DNA of 54,937 bases from JALQUL01 sp964556425 (GCA_964556425.1 CAZKWC010000015.1:1-54937); one strand, 5' to 3'. Shown: positions 7,458 through 15,772, counted from the stretch's first letter. Notes: generated from the letters alone by a model not told the origin. Numbers and translations: made by a program.

Positions 7458-8228
7458 ATGATAATTACTAAAGACGATTTCAGCGCTTCTCAAGCTAGGC
7501 GGGCTGCTCGCGAACGCTATGCCGTTGCTCAAAGGTTAGAAGCAGAGTATCTTAGAAGTCTTCGCCAATTAACTCGTCACATTGACCACATTGTTAAAGG
7601 GATGGCACCGAACGGGGTGGTTCGCAATTCCATGGAGCTTCAGAAGGTTCTTCGTGACTATTCTAGAACTATTGAACCATGGGCAACTAGTGTAGCTGAA
7701 AAAATGATTTCCCGAATAGCGAGAAAAGAAGCTAGTTCTTGGATAGCGCTTTCCTCTACTATGTCTCGAAATTTGCGCAAAGAGATTGAAGACGCCCCTA
7801 TTGGTTTAAGTCTACGTACCTATTTAAACGAGCAAGTTAAACTTATTACTAGCCTCCCAGTAGAAGCCGCGGAGAGAGTTCACACCTTAACTTTAGAAGG
7901 TTTAGTAGAAGGAACAAGAGCCTTCGAAATTGCTGCTGAAATTTTACGCACGGGTGAAGTGACTGCTAATCGAGCCAAGTTAATAGCAAGAACAGAAGTG
8001 GCAAGAACTGCTTCTGGTTTAACTATGGCTCGGTCACTCCATGTAGGATGTACTCATTATATTTGGAGGACTTCTGGCGATGGGGATGTAAGGCCAAGCC
8101 ACAAGAAAATGAACGGGTCAGTTATTCCATGGGCTACCCCTCCGGTGCTGGAAGATGGTACTGTTGCGCACGCTGGAATGATTTACAACTGCCGATGCTA
8201 TCCCGAGCCCATAATTACCGATGATTGA
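7458..8228 (+). CDS. Minor head protein, SPP1 gp7 / Mu gpF type, 256 aa
   Basis: The C-terminal domain holds the family signature: ARTEVARTASG, then DVRPSHKKMNGS and YNCRCYPEP (the CRC cysteines). The N-terminal 150 residues are helical. It acts in capsid assembly near the portal and may be ejected with DNA. It starts 10 bases after the portal stop. Confidence 0.9.
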   Translation: MIITKDDFSASQARRAARERYAVAQRLEAEYLRSLRQLTRHIDHIVKGMAPNGVVRNSMELQKVLRDYSRTIEPWATSVAEKMISRIARKEASSWIALSSTMSRNLRKEIEDAPIGLSLRTYLNEQVKLITSLPVEAAERVHTLTLEGLVEGTRAFEIAAEILRTGEVTANRAKLIARTEVARTASGLTMARSLHVGCTHYIWRTSGDGDVRPSHKKMNGSVIPWATPPVLEDGTVAHAGMIYNCRCYPEPIITDD

Positions 8229-8239
8229 AAGTAAACAAA

Positions 8240-8608
8240 ATGCAACTTGGAACTAAACTTCGCAAATCCACTTCAGGGTTAACTTTTTATTGTCCAGCTT
8301 GTAAAAGACCTCACATGGTCTCGCTTGATATGTGGACATGGGATGGAAATATTGAAACCCCTGCCTTTAGTCCTTCGGTATTAGTTACAAGCGGACATTT
8401 TGATAGCAACTTCAAGCAAGGCGACCCGTGCTGGTGTACCTACAATGAAGAACATAAGGAACCTGATGACTCTTTAAATAAATTTACATGTAACCGTTGT
8501 CATTCATTTATAATTGAAGGTAAAATTCAATATCTTCCAGATTGTACACACGAGTACGCTGGTCAAACTATTGAACTTCCTGACCTACCTGAATATTTAA
8601 GGGACTAA
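8240..8608 (+). CDS. DUF6527-like zinc protein, 122 aa
   Basis: It has CPAC near the N-terminus, then CWC and CNRC, and the stretches FSPSVLV and DCTHEYAGQTIELPD, which I recognise from the phage family DUF6527 (often mislabelled as ammonia monooxygenase). Paired cysteines suggest a zinc ribbon. I prefer ATG 8240 to a TTG at 8225. The last 154 bases of the gene are duplicated downstream at 9196-9350. Role unknown; usually found beside head genes. Confidence 0.7.
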   Translation: MQLGTKLRKSTSGLTFYCPACKRPHMVSLDMWTWDGNIETPAFSPSVLVTSGHFDSNFKQGDPCWCTYNEEHKEPDDSLNKFTCNRCHSFIIEGKIQYLPDCTHEYAGQTIELPDLPEYLRD

Positions 8609-8661
8609 AATGGCAATTCACATTCACTTACATCCTAGACAAGTAGATAAGACTAAGGACG
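8455..8661 (+). repeat. 207-bp direct repeat, copy 1
   Basis: Identical, as far as I can align by eye, to 9196-9402. It covers the 3' end of the DUF6527 gene and the first 17 codons of the next gene. Distance between copies is 741 bases. Confidence 0.95.
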
Positions 8662-9170
8662 GAGTCAATTTTTTAAATTTTTTAAAAATTGGAACAAAGG
8701 TCTCAATCAATGGTAAACAGGAAATTATTCAAGAAGTAGACTCTGGTTCAATTATGTTGAAGTCAGGGAAAAAGATAACCTCATCACAAGTGACTTTTCT
8801 AGGAGGTTCAAAAAATAATGTTTCAATTACAACCAAAGATGCCTCTTTTCAAAAAGGGGACAAGGTTCGTGAAAATCGAGCAGGTGCCCCAACTTGGGAA
8901 GTTCTAAAACAAATAGACAATATATTGTACACCACTGGTGGAAATTTGCATGTTTCTAAAGCGGTCAAGGTTAATGACGTAGTTACCCCTTCTCAAATTC
9001 AAGCTTATTTAAACGCCCGCAAAGAAGTTGACCAGATTGCAGCCGTTATTGAGAAAAAAGAAGACCAAGGGGTCTCAATTTCAGTATTACTGCGTAACCA
9101 ACTCGAACAGGCTCGCAAAAAAGAAAATTCTTTCCCGACCGAAGTTAAACAGGCTGCTAGGGATAAATAA
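8610..9170 (+). CDS. Hypothetical protein with HIHLH leader, 186 aa
   Basis: The first 17 residues (MAIHIHLHPRQVDKTKD) come from the repeated DNA and are identical in the 80-aa protein at 9351. The rest is unrelated to it: a beta-rich domain (VSINGKQEIIQEV, IMLKSGKKITSSQVTFL) and a helical lysine-rich C-terminus. The unique body (8662-9195) lies wholly between the two repeat copies. Probably a head accessory or cargo protein; no family recognised. Confidence 0.65.
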   Translation: MAIHIHLHPRQVDKTKDGVNFLNFLKIGTKVSINGKQEIIQEVDSGSIMLKSGKKITSSQVTFLGGSKNNVSITTKDASFQKGDKVRENRAGAPTWEVLKQIDNILYTTGGNLHVSKAVKVNDVVTPSQIQAYLNARKEVDQIAAVIEKKEDQGVSISVLLRNQLEQARKKENSFPTEVKQAARDK

Positions 9171-9195
9171 ACCCTATTGATAGAAAAGTTAATTT

Positions 9196-9350
9196 TAAGG
9201 AACCTGATGACTCTTTAAATAAATTTACATGTAACCGTTGTCATTCATTTATAATTGAAGGTAAAATTCAATATCTTCCAGATTGTACACACGAGTACGC
9301 TGGTCAAACTATTGAACTTCCTGACCTACCTGAATATTTAAGGGACTAAA
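9196..9350 (+). pseudogene. Duplicated 3' fragment of the DUF6527 gene
   Basis: Encodes the last 50 or so residues of the protein at 8240-8608 without a start codon, as part of repeat copy 2. It explains the 180 bases without an intact gene between 9171 and 9350. Confidence 0.9.
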
Positions 9351-9402
9351 ATGGCAATTCACATTCACTTACATCCTAGACAAGTAGATAAGACTAAGGA
9401 CG
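9196..9402 (+). repeat. 207-bp direct repeat, copy 2
   Basis: Second copy of 8455-8661. Recombination between the copies would remove 741 bases, leaving an intact DUF6527 gene followed directly by the gene at 9351. Confidence 0.95.
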
Positions 9403-9593
9403 CCGGTTTCGGAAAACAAGTCGAATACGACCCTCGTGCTGTGTCAAGACTCAAAAGTGATATTGCTGCCGAAAAATTATTGTTGAGTAAGAAGAAAATG
9501 GGACAGCAAGAACAATTTTGTCTTAGTTGGAATGGGAAAGTAGTCCCAGCAGGGATTGCTATGTATTTCAATATTGAATGGACTGAAGAATAA
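9351..9593 (+). CDS. Hypothetical protein with HIHLH leader, 80 aa
   Basis: It shares its first 17 residues with the protein at 8610, then continues with a different, short polar domain (KTKDAGFGKQVEYDPRAVSR..). A KTKDAGF-type segment after a histidine-rich leader occurs in some phage head proteins, so a head role is plausible but not shown. Confidence 0.6.
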   Translation: MAIHIHLHPRQVDKTKDAGFGKQVEYDPRAVSRLKSDIAAEKLLLSKKKMGQQEQFCLSWNGKVVPAGIAMYFNIEWTEE

Positions 9594-9623
9594 ATTTATT
9601 AAAGGTTTGCAAAGGAAAATAAC

Positions 9624-10037
9624 ATGGCTATCCAAAACAGCGTTGCCGTTAGAAATGCGGCACTAGATTCGTTAGAAACCACTATCGGCACAAGTGCCAA
9701 AGTTAGAATTTATTCAGGTTCCGTTCCTGCAAACTGCGCCGCGGCAAGAACTGGCACATTGCTTGCTGAATTTTCGCTAGCTTCAGATTGGATGGCCGCA
9801 GCTTCAGGTGGTTCGAAAGCGTTTAGCAACTTGCCTCTGACTACTACTGCAGTGGGTGGCGCACCTACAAACGCAGGTTACTACTCGATTATGGATTCTG
9901 CAGGCACTACTTGCCATGAGCAAGGCACCGTAACAGTTGGTGGCGGTGGCGGTGATATGACCATTGATAACGTTTCGATTGCAACAGGTCAGACAGTAAA
10001 CATTACTGCTTGGACTAAAACGGCGCCAGGTGCGTAA
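9624..10037 (+). CDS. Phage structural-type protein, 137 aa
   Basis: The N-terminus MAIQNSVAVRNAALDSLETT, then KVRIYSGSVPANC and a GGGGGDMTIDNVSIATGQTV segment, are typical of a widespread phage protein found among head genes. It is beta-rich. Probably a virion component; exact place unknown. Good AAGGAAA ribosome binding site. Confidence 0.75.
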   Translation: MAIQNSVAVRNAALDSLETTIGTSAKVRIYSGSVPANCAAARTGTLLAEFSLASDWMAAASGGSKAFSNLPLTTTAVGGAPTNAGYYSIMDSAGTTCHEQGTVTVGGGGGDMTIDNVSIATGQTVNITAWTKTAPGA

Positions 10038-10396
10038 TGATACTTAGCAAACTTAAATACTTAAATAGATTTAGCAATGTTGAAATTGCTACTATTCTTT
10101 CTGCTTCGGACTTATCGCCCGAATTAAGAGTCTACGTTTTTAAGTTGACCAGCGTTGAAGATGTGGATACCAATGACCCTGAAACGGTAGCAGGTTTAAA
10201 CCTACTTGAAGCCGCTGGACTACTTGGCGCAGGTCGAGCTAATCAAATTCGCGTAATTGGTTACGTGACTATCAACGAACCGTTCAATGAAGCGTTCCCT
10301 GACCAATACGAAATACGTGAAATCTTGCCTGACGGTACTTGTATTATCGATTCAGGCGTTGCGTTCGCGCAGGGGAATTATGAGGTGGTAACATGA
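10037..10396 (+). CDS. Hypothetical phage protein, 119 aa
   Basis: Stop and start overlap with the previous gene (TAATG), so the two are translationally coupled. An N-terminal helical region (RFSNVEIATILSASDLSPEL) is followed by an acidic beta-rich part. It occurs with the structural-type protein upstream. Function unknown. Confidence 0.65.
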   Translation: MILSKLKYLNRFSNVEIATILSASDLSPELRVYVFKLTSVEDVDTNDPETVAGLNLLEAAGLLGAGRANQIRVIGYVTINEPFNEAFPDQYEIREILPDGTCIIDSGVAFAQGNYEVVT

Positions 10397-11220
10397 CCAT
10401 AACGAATCGTGATGACATTATTAACGCTTTAGGTAACAACTCTCAAGATTTAGTATGGGATAAATTGACTGTCACAGGTCAAGCATCTAACGCTTTTACA
10501 TCATTATGGATTGTGGGCGGTAAACCTACTGCTGGCGTAACCCCAACGTCAGTAAGTGCTCCGACTAAAGCGACGCAAGGTGCTGCTCAATTTACGAACC
10601 CGACTTCACCGGCGAAAACGTATTTGATGTGGCATAGTTTCAATGGTTTGTCAGGCACTAGCTTTGAGATTCACGACCGACTTGCTCACATGGGCGGATT
10701 AGACGGAACGCTAACTTCAGCCCAAACTGTTAACTTGGACATATCAGCTTTAGGAATCAGTGCTGATAGGATTGGAGCAACGGACTATTCTGATTGCCAG
10801 TGGTGGTTGGAGTGTTACTCAGCACTTGGGGCAACCTCGCGCAACCTTACCGTCAACGTGACGTTTACTGACGCGACGACAGCTAATCTAGGCATCATTG
10901 TTATTCCTTCAAGCTTAGGTGCTTCGAGAACTATTCCTATTTTTAATTACTTAACTGGTTCTGACGCTGGTAAAATAATTAAAATTGTAAACTCAGTAAC
11001 ATTGAGCGGAACAACAGGCACTGCTGGCAATTTTGGGGTGACTGTTACGAAAAGAGTGACTCAATTATCGTCAACCAACACAACAAAATATGAAATTTAT
11101 GATTGGGCTAGGTTAGGTATGCCAAGAATTCCAGACAATTCATGTTTATATGGGATTGTATACTCTACAGCATCAACTACAGGTACGGTTCGCGGTTTAG
11201 GTAAATTGTCTCAAGGTTAA
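10393..11220 (+). CDS. Structural protein paralogue A, 275 aa
   Basis: Shares a central block of about 48 residues (RLAHMGGLDGTLTSAQ.. to ..SDCQWWLE) with the next protein, encoded by identical DNA, and a second short block (GKIIKIVNSVTLS). The flanks differ. The product is rich in Ser, Thr and Gly, and the sequence type is common among phage virion proteins encoded near the capsid. Likely an outer-surface or head fiber-like protein. Confidence 0.7.
   Translation: MTITNRDDIINALGNNSQDLVWDKLTVTGQASNAFTSLWIVGGKPTAGVTPTSVSAPTKATQGAAQFTNPTSPAKTYLMWHSFNGLSGTSFEIHDRLAHMGGLDGTLTSAQTVNLDISALGISADRIGATDYSDCQWWLECYSALGATSRNLTVNVTFTDATTANLGIIVIPSSLGASRTIPIFNYLTGSDAGKIIKIVNSVTLSGTTGTAGNFGVTVTKRVTQLSSTNTTKYEIYDWARLGMPRIPDNSCLYGIVYSTASTTGTVRGLGKLSQG
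10670..10814 (+). repeat. 145-bp direct repeat, copy 1
   Basis: Identical by eye to 11502-11646. It lies in frame within paralogues A and B. A further 39-base identity links 10965-11003 with 11782-11820. Confidence 0.95.
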
Positions 11221-11221
11221 T

Positions 11222-12037
11222 ATGGCAATCACTACTCGCGCACAATTAATTACTGCCAAAGTTAAGCAGATTCCGATATTTTTGCAGAAAAGTTCACCTG
11301 CGGGGCAAAACCAAACCGCTGGGTATTCTTCGTTTTGGCGTTCGACAGGATTTCCCGCTCAAGGTGCGATACCGACAACTCCTGCTGCTTGTACTAAAGC
11401 CGATACAGGTGCGTATTCTTTTGACGACGCGGCGACAGGTCGAAGCACTTACGTAGCGTCCTCGTTTATATTTATAAACACTGGACCGCAAAGTTATTTA
11501 CTTCACGACCGACTTGCTCACATGGGCGGATTAGACGGAACGCTAACTTCAGCCCAAACTGTTAACTTGGACATATCAGCTTTAGGAATCAGTGCTGATA
11601 GGATTGGAGCAACGGACTATTCTGATTGCCAGTGGTGGTTGGAGTGGTATACCGCGACAGGTAGTACGTCAGTCACTTTTTCTATTGCAGTCACGTTTAC
11701 TGACGCAACGACAGGTACGTTAACTTTTGTTAACTCAGGGACAAGCGCTGCACAAACCGCAGTGTTAATCACACCTTCTGTCGCTGGTAAAATAATTAAA
11801 ATTGTAAACTCAGTAACATTATCTGCTAGCACTGGCACCGCTGGTAATTTTGGAGTAACCGTTACTCGTGATAAAACTGCGTTTTCTTCAGATAGAGAAA
11901 GGGTCGCCACTGATGTAGATTACGCAAATTCGGCGTTAGTTAAAGTTGCAAACGATGCGTGTTTATTTGGGATAACAATACCTGCAAATAATAATTCTAG
12001 CGCAATTGGCGGTTACGTTTACTTAGTGCAAGGTTGA
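11222..12037 (+). CDS. Structural protein paralogue B, 271 aa
   Basis: Paralogue of the protein at 10393: same architecture, with two nucleotide-identical segments between divergent stretches. It starts two bases after the stop of A (MAITTRAQLI...). Identity confined to blocks points to repeated recombination or gene conversion rather than a recent whole-gene duplication. Confidence 0.7.
   Translation: MAITTRAQLITAKVKQIPIFLQKSSPAGQNQTAGYSSFWRSTGFPAQGAIPTTPAACTKADTGAYSFDDAATGRSTYVASSFIFINTGPQSYLLHDRLAHMGGLDGTLTSAQTVNLDISALGISADRIGATDYSDCQWWLEWYTATGSTSVTFSIAVTFTDATTGTLTFVNSGTSAAQTAVLITPSVAGKIIKIVNSVTLSASTGTAGNFGVTVTRDKTAFSSDRERVATDVDYANSALVKVANDACLFGITIPANNNSSAIGGYVYLVQG
11502..11646 (+). repeat. 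145-bp direct repeat, copy 2
   Basis: Second copy of 10670-10814, offset 832 bases. The companion 39-base identity (11782-11820) has a slightly different offset (817). Confidence 0.95.
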
Positions 12038-12040
12038 CCT

Positions 12041-12904
12041 GTGGCAATCACACAGCCTAATTTAGAATACTTCCCCTCGGGAGGTTCGGATTTATGGGAT
12101 AACGCAGACGTCGGTCCCGTTTTAGCGGTCGACTGGTTTGATGCTGCAAGCTCGGCTGTCAATATTACTGCATCTCAGACGCTTGCTGCAGTAACGCAGA
12201 CTGCTATAGCCGCAACCATTCTTAGCGTTTCGGCCAACCAAACACTATTGCCCGTAACGCAGACTTCGACGCTAAAAGCAATCGCAAGTGCATCCGCATC
12301 TCAAACGCTTGCAGCAGTTACGCAGACCTCAACTTTGAAACCAATTGTTGGGGTTTCAGCTTCACAAACATTACAACCAGTTGCTCAAACCTCAACCTTA
12401 AAGCCTGTAACGGGAATTGCGGCAACCCAATCAATAGCTTCTGTTACCCAAACTTTTAATTCTAAAGTTATTGTTCTAGCAAATGCAAACCAAACTTTGC
12501 AACAAGTAACCCAAACAACCGCAGTTACCGTAGGGGATTCCCGAAATATAATAGGTAACCAAGCTCTTGCTGGAGTAGCGCAGGTAACCACTGGTAAAGT
12601 ATTAGTAAATGCAAATTTATCTCAACTTTTACCAACAATTATCCAATCAGTAACTGTTAAACCTTTAATAGCTGTTAATGGTAACCAAGTTTTAGAATTA
12701 GTTACCAATTTATCTAGTTTAAACACTAATATTTCTATAAATGCAAGCCAAATTTTGTTACCGTTTAGTCAAATTGCAGAAATTGAAACTGGCGGGGAAG
12801 TGATTTTAGAATTTGATAAAAATTATTTAGTCAACGCATCTTCAAGAAATTATTCTATTAACTCCCCTACCTCAAGAAATTTTGAAGTGAAAGGCATAAG
12901 ATGA
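12041..12904 (+). CDS. Repeat-containing probable surface protein, 287 aa
   Basis: Starts at GTG three bases after the previous stop, with MAITQPNLEYFPSGG.. as the N-terminus. Residues about 40-250 are roughly ten imperfect repeats of 20-22 residues with the core ASQTLxxVTQT followed by a hydrophobic strand (xLKxI), a pattern that suggests stacked beta strands. The C-terminus contains ..FDKNYLVNASSRNYSI. It lies with paralogues A and B, so a capsid-decorating or host-binding role is plausible. Repeats degrade toward the C-terminus. Confidence 0.65.
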   Translation: MAITQPNLEYFPSGGSDLWDNADVGPVLAVDWFDAASSAVNITASQTLAAVTQTAIAATILSVSANQTLLPVTQTSTLKAIASASASQTLAAVTQTSTLKPIVGVSASQTLQPVAQTSTLKPVTGIAATQSIASVTQTFNSKVIVLANANQTLQQVTQTTAVTVGDSRNIIGNQALAGVAQVTTGKVLVNANLSQLLPTIIQSVTVKPLIAVNGNQVLELVTNLSSLNTNISINASQILLPFSQIAEIETGGEVILEFDKNYLVNASSRNYSINSPTSRNFEVKGIR

Positions 12905-13194
12905 GTTTTTTTAGCAGTAAAGATCCTAGCGAAATAGTTACAGTGGCTTTTGACTTTGCCCAATTAACTGTTACCCCAAGTAACCCCAATGTGGTCATTT
13001 CAGTTGCTAAAGGGGAAGCAGACCCTGCCGTTAATGCTATGTTAGAAGGGAGTCCTGGAGTTAGTGGATCCAGAATTCTTCAACGAGTTATTAATGGAAT
13101 AGATAAAAATGTTTATGAATTAAAATGTTCGATAGATGCTCCGGACGGAAGCCATTATGTTATATCAGCCTACCTCCCAATTTACGAAACTTAA
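12901..13194 (+). CDS. Hypothetical phage protein, 97 aa
   Basis: ATG overlaps the previous stop. A beta-rich sequence (VTVAFDFAQLTVT, VVISVAKGEADP, VYELKCSIDAPDGSHYVISAYLP) resembles small phage proteins encoded before prohead protease genes. Possibly structural; no named family. Confidence 0.6.
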   Translation: MSFFSSKDPSEIVTVAFDFAQLTVTPSNPNVVISVAKGEADPAVNAMLEGSPGVSGSRILQRVINGIDKNVYELKCSIDAPDGSHYVISAYLPIYET

Positions 13195-13292
13195 CTTAAT
13201 TGATCCTTCTATTTAAAAATCAAGTGATGTTAAAGAAGTAAGGTTCTACAATAAAGTTATAAATTTTAATTAACTATATTAAAGGAATTGAA

Positions 13293-13745
13293 ATGACTCG
13301 TATTTTTAAGCAAATTATGGTTTTTGTAGCATTAATGAGTATTTTAGCAGCTTCGGCAATTGCAGATACTGTTTACCCATACACTAGCCCATCTTACACC
13401 CCGACTGCAGTAAGCCCTCCAGTTACTTATACTGCTCCTGCCCAGTATGTTTATACTATCAATGGTATTGACACGGTTACAGTTAGAGTATCCGGTACCT
13501 GTACTTCGTTAGCGGCTACTTTGCAAGCTACCAATGACAACACAAACTACACTGCAATTAACCTTTACCCTGTTGCCACAGGTACTACTGCTCCAGTGGC
13601 AGTGGCTTCGGTTTCTGCTGTTGGTTTCTGGAAAGCTAATACTTCCGGATTCACAAAAGTGCGTCTTAACATTACTGCACTGACCGCCACTTGCACGGTC
13701 GCTATGGCTGGCGATTCAAGTGGTTTCAACGGTACTCAGTTCTAA
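13293..13745 (+). CDS. Protein with apparent signal peptide and beta-sandwich body, 150 aa
   Basis: Residues 1-24 have a basic start, a hydrophobic core (IMVFVALMSILAA) and ASAIA before D25, a textbook Sec signal peptide. The mature part is Thr/Ser-rich with two cysteines and a beta pattern (VTVRVSGTCTSLAATLQAT.. to ..VRLNITALTATCTVAMA) like phage surface domains. A strong AAAGGAATTG ribosome binding site. An exported product inside the head operon is odd; a virion protein using a hydrophobic leader is the alternative. Confidence 0.65.
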   Translation: MTRIFKQIMVFVALMSILAASAIADTVYPYTSPSYTPTAVSPPVTYTAPAQYVYTINGIDTVTVRVSGTCTSLAATLQATNDNTNYTAINLYPVATGTTAPVAVASVSAVGFWKANTSGFTKVRLNITALTATCTVAMAGDSSGFNGTQF

Positions 13746-13772
13746 TTCCATAACGAACCTGAACTTTTCAAA

Positions 13773-15149
13773 ATGGCAAGAGAAACCTTCTACGTAATCG
13801 AAAAAATAGGTCCTAAGCAAAGCTTGACCCCTGAAGGTTTCTTGTTTTGTGAAGAAGTGCCGGTAGCTCGTACTGGAATGATGTTATATGGTCCTAATGA
13901 AACTCCTGTAGAAGCTGGACCAGATGGAATTGTAAAAATTTTCAGGGATGAAGAAGCAGTTTTCGACCCATTAACCATGGCAAGTGTTAATGGAAAATCT
14001 GTAACTAACGACCATCCGGAAACAGATGTTGACCCTGAAAACTGGAAAGAGTTAACTCACGGGGTGGCATTTAATCCAAGACGCGGTAAAGCAGCCTCTG
14101 ACGATTTGTTATTTGTAGATTTGTTAATTACAACCACTGAGGGTATTAAAGCTGTTCAAAGTGGTAAAGTAGAAGTAAGTTGCGGGTACGAAGCAGATTA
14201 TCAAGACCTCGGTAACGGGGTTGGTAAACAATCTAATATTATTTTTAACCACATAGCTTTAGTGGAACAAGGACGTTGCGGTCCAAGATGTGCAATAGCG
14301 GACAGCAAAACATTATCATTAACGAAGGGAATTGAAATGGCCGGTAATAAAAAAGTTAAACAATCAAGTATTTTGGATGCTTTGATGAAAGCCTTTAAAG
14401 CAAAAGACGCTGATGAAGTAGAAGCTCTTGCTGAAGAAGTTAAAGACGAATTTGAAACTTCCGAAACAGGCGGTGGAGATACCCATATCCATGTACATGC
14501 CGATGGCAGTACCTCAAACGGTAATCCGGTTGCCGATGACGAAGACCCTGAAATAACTAACGATGATGATTTAGAAGCTTTCAAAGCCCAAAATGCTACA
14601 GAGCATGCAGATATGCTTAAACGTATTGAAGCGCTTGAGGCTGCTTTGGCTGGGGCTGGCAACGGCGCTGATGAAGAAATGAACGAAGAAATTAAAAACG
14701 AACTTTCTTTAGACGAAGAACAGCTTGAAGAAGTAATTAAAACAAAAGACAGTAAATTTTTCAGCAACTCATTCCAAGACACTGTGGCAATGGCTGAAAT
14801 CTTAGTTCCTGGTATCAAGGTACCTACTTTTGATAGCAAGTTAACTGCTGGTAAAACTTTTAAAGCAATTTGCGCATTACGCACCCAAGCTTTAGACCTA
14901 GCTTATGTTCAACCGGCAACTCGTTCTATTTTAGATGAACTGCTTGGTGGGAAACCTTTAAACACGGCCACCATGACTTGCGATGCGGTTCGTTCATTGT
15001 TCCGTTCAGCCGCTGCTGTTAAAAGCGTTTCTAACAAAAATTCATCTCAATCAAAAGACACCAATAATAGCGGTACTCAAACGCCAAAAGTTACAACATT
15101 AGCGTCTTTGAATGAAATGAATCGTCAGCGTTACCAAGCAAAACACTAG
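13773..15149 (+). CDS. Prohead protease (DUF2213) with C-terminal scaffold region, 458 aa
   Basis: Residues 1-185 match DUF2213, a prohead-protease group: MASVNGKSVTNDHPETDV, GVAFNPRRG, then VEVSCGYEADY and NHIALVEQGRCG. The NDHP histidine and the VSCGY serine are the likely catalytic residues by analogy. Residues 189-458 are acidic and helical with a Gly/His-rich HIHVHADGST segment, as expected for scaffold or delta domain. It precedes the cement and capsid genes. A second start at 14337 lies in frame. Confidence 0.85.
   Translation: MARETFYVIEKIGPKQSLTPEGFLFCEEVPVARTGMMLYGPNETPVEAGPDGIVKIFRDEEAVFDPLTMASVNGKSVTNDHPETDVDPENWKELTHGVAFNPRRGKAASDDLLFVDLLITTTEGIKAVQSGKVEVSCGYEADYQDLGNGVGKQSNIIFNHIALVEQGRCGPRCAIADSKTLSLTKGIEMAGNKKVKQSSILDALMKAFKAKDADEVEALAEEVKDEFETSETGGGDTHIHVHADGSTSNGNPVADDEDPEITNDDDLEAFKAQNATEHADMLKRIEALEAALAGAGNGADEEMNEEIKNELSLDEEQLEEVIKTKDSKFFSNSFQDTVAMAEILVPGIKVPTFDSKLTAGKTFKAICALRTQALDLAYVQPATRSILDELLGGKPLNTATMTCDAVRSLFRSAAAVKSVSNKNSSQSKDTNNSGTQTPKVTTLASLNEMNRQRYQAKH
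14337..15149 (+). CDS. Probable internal scaffold product, in-frame start, 270 aa
   Basis: ATG 14337 is codon 189 of the protease gene and is preceded by AACGAAGGGAATTGAA, a ribosome binding site as good as those of the major structural genes. It falls exactly at the end of the protease domain. The arrangement matches lambda C/Nu3, where the scaffold is made from an internal start of the protease gene. The product is acidic and helical. Confidence 0.6.
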   Translation: MAGNKKVKQSSILDALMKAFKAKDADEVEALAEEVKDEFETSETGGGDTHIHVHADGSTSNGNPVADDEDPEITNDDDLEAFKAQNATEHADMLKRIEALEAALAGAGNGADEEMNEEIKNELSLDEEQLEEVIKTKDSKFFSNSFQDTVAMAEILVPGIKVPTFDSKLTAGKTFKAICALRTQALDLAYVQPATRSILDELLGGKPLNTATMTCDAVRSLFRSAAAVKSVSNKNSSQSKDTNNSGTQTPKVTTLASLNEMNRQRYQAKH

Positions 15150-15196
15150 TTTTAGTTTTAAAAATAACCAAAAGTTCACCTATTTAGGAGTTAATT

Positions 15197-15742
15197 ATGA
15201 ACAAACGTATGAAAACAAAAGATGTGGCCTTCAATTTCCGAATGGGTGCGGGCTTTCCTGGTGCAGTAAACCGTAGTCATCCGGCTTCAATTGAACCGGT
15301 ATTGATTAGTTCGACCAAGCCACCTACCCGTTACGGTATTCCGGTGTTGATTGATTCAACAAACCAAGGGGTTCGTCCATACGAGGCTGCCGACCAATCA
15401 AACACGGTAGCATCCGGTTACGGTATTACAGTTCGAGCTTTCCCAACACAACAATCATCAGCTTCTAATTATGGCGGAGCTAGTATTGGGACGGCTACTC
15501 CTCCAACCTCAGGTACAATGGATGTGCTTCGTGCTGGTTATATTATGGTAAACTTGCCAGCTGGCGGTTCACCTAAAAAAGGCGACCCTGTTTTTGTATG
15601 GGCAACTGCAAGTGCTGGTGCAAATATCCAAGGTACCATTGTGGCAGCGGCAAGTGCTGGTAATACTACCCCATTAGCGTTTGCAAGTTTCAACGGTACG
15701 CCAGACGCAAACGGCAACGTTGAAATCGAATTTAACGTTTAA
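15197..15742 (+). CDS. Head decoration / structural cement-type protein, 181 aa
   Basis: Located between protease/scaffold and capsid genes, with a strong TAGGAG site. The beta-rich sequence, including RYGIPVLID and a KKGDPVFVWATAS segment, resembles capsid cement proteins that stabilise the shell from outside. The N-terminus is basic. Family assignment by position and composition. Confidence 0.7.
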   Translation: MNKRMKTKDVAFNFRMGAGFPGAVNRSHPASIEPVLISSTKPPTRYGIPVLIDSTNQGVRPYEAADQSNTVASGYGITVRAFPTQQSSASNYGGASIGTATPPTSGTMDVLRAGYIMVNLPAGGSPKKGDPVFVWATASAGANIQGTIVAAASAGNTTPLAFASFNGTPDANGNVEIEFNV

Positions 15743-15772
15743 TTTTAACCGGAAAGACAAAAAGGAAACATC

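Noticed and set aside
13195..13292. Promoter before the signal-peptide gene
   Set aside because: TATATT and TATAAA boxes exist but none has a -35 box at 16-18 bases.
14201..14884. Long minus-strand open frame (227 codons) opposite the protease/scaffold gene
   Set aside because: It lies wholly antisense to a well-supported gene, is Ser-rich as expected from the complement of acidic codons, and has no ribosome binding site.
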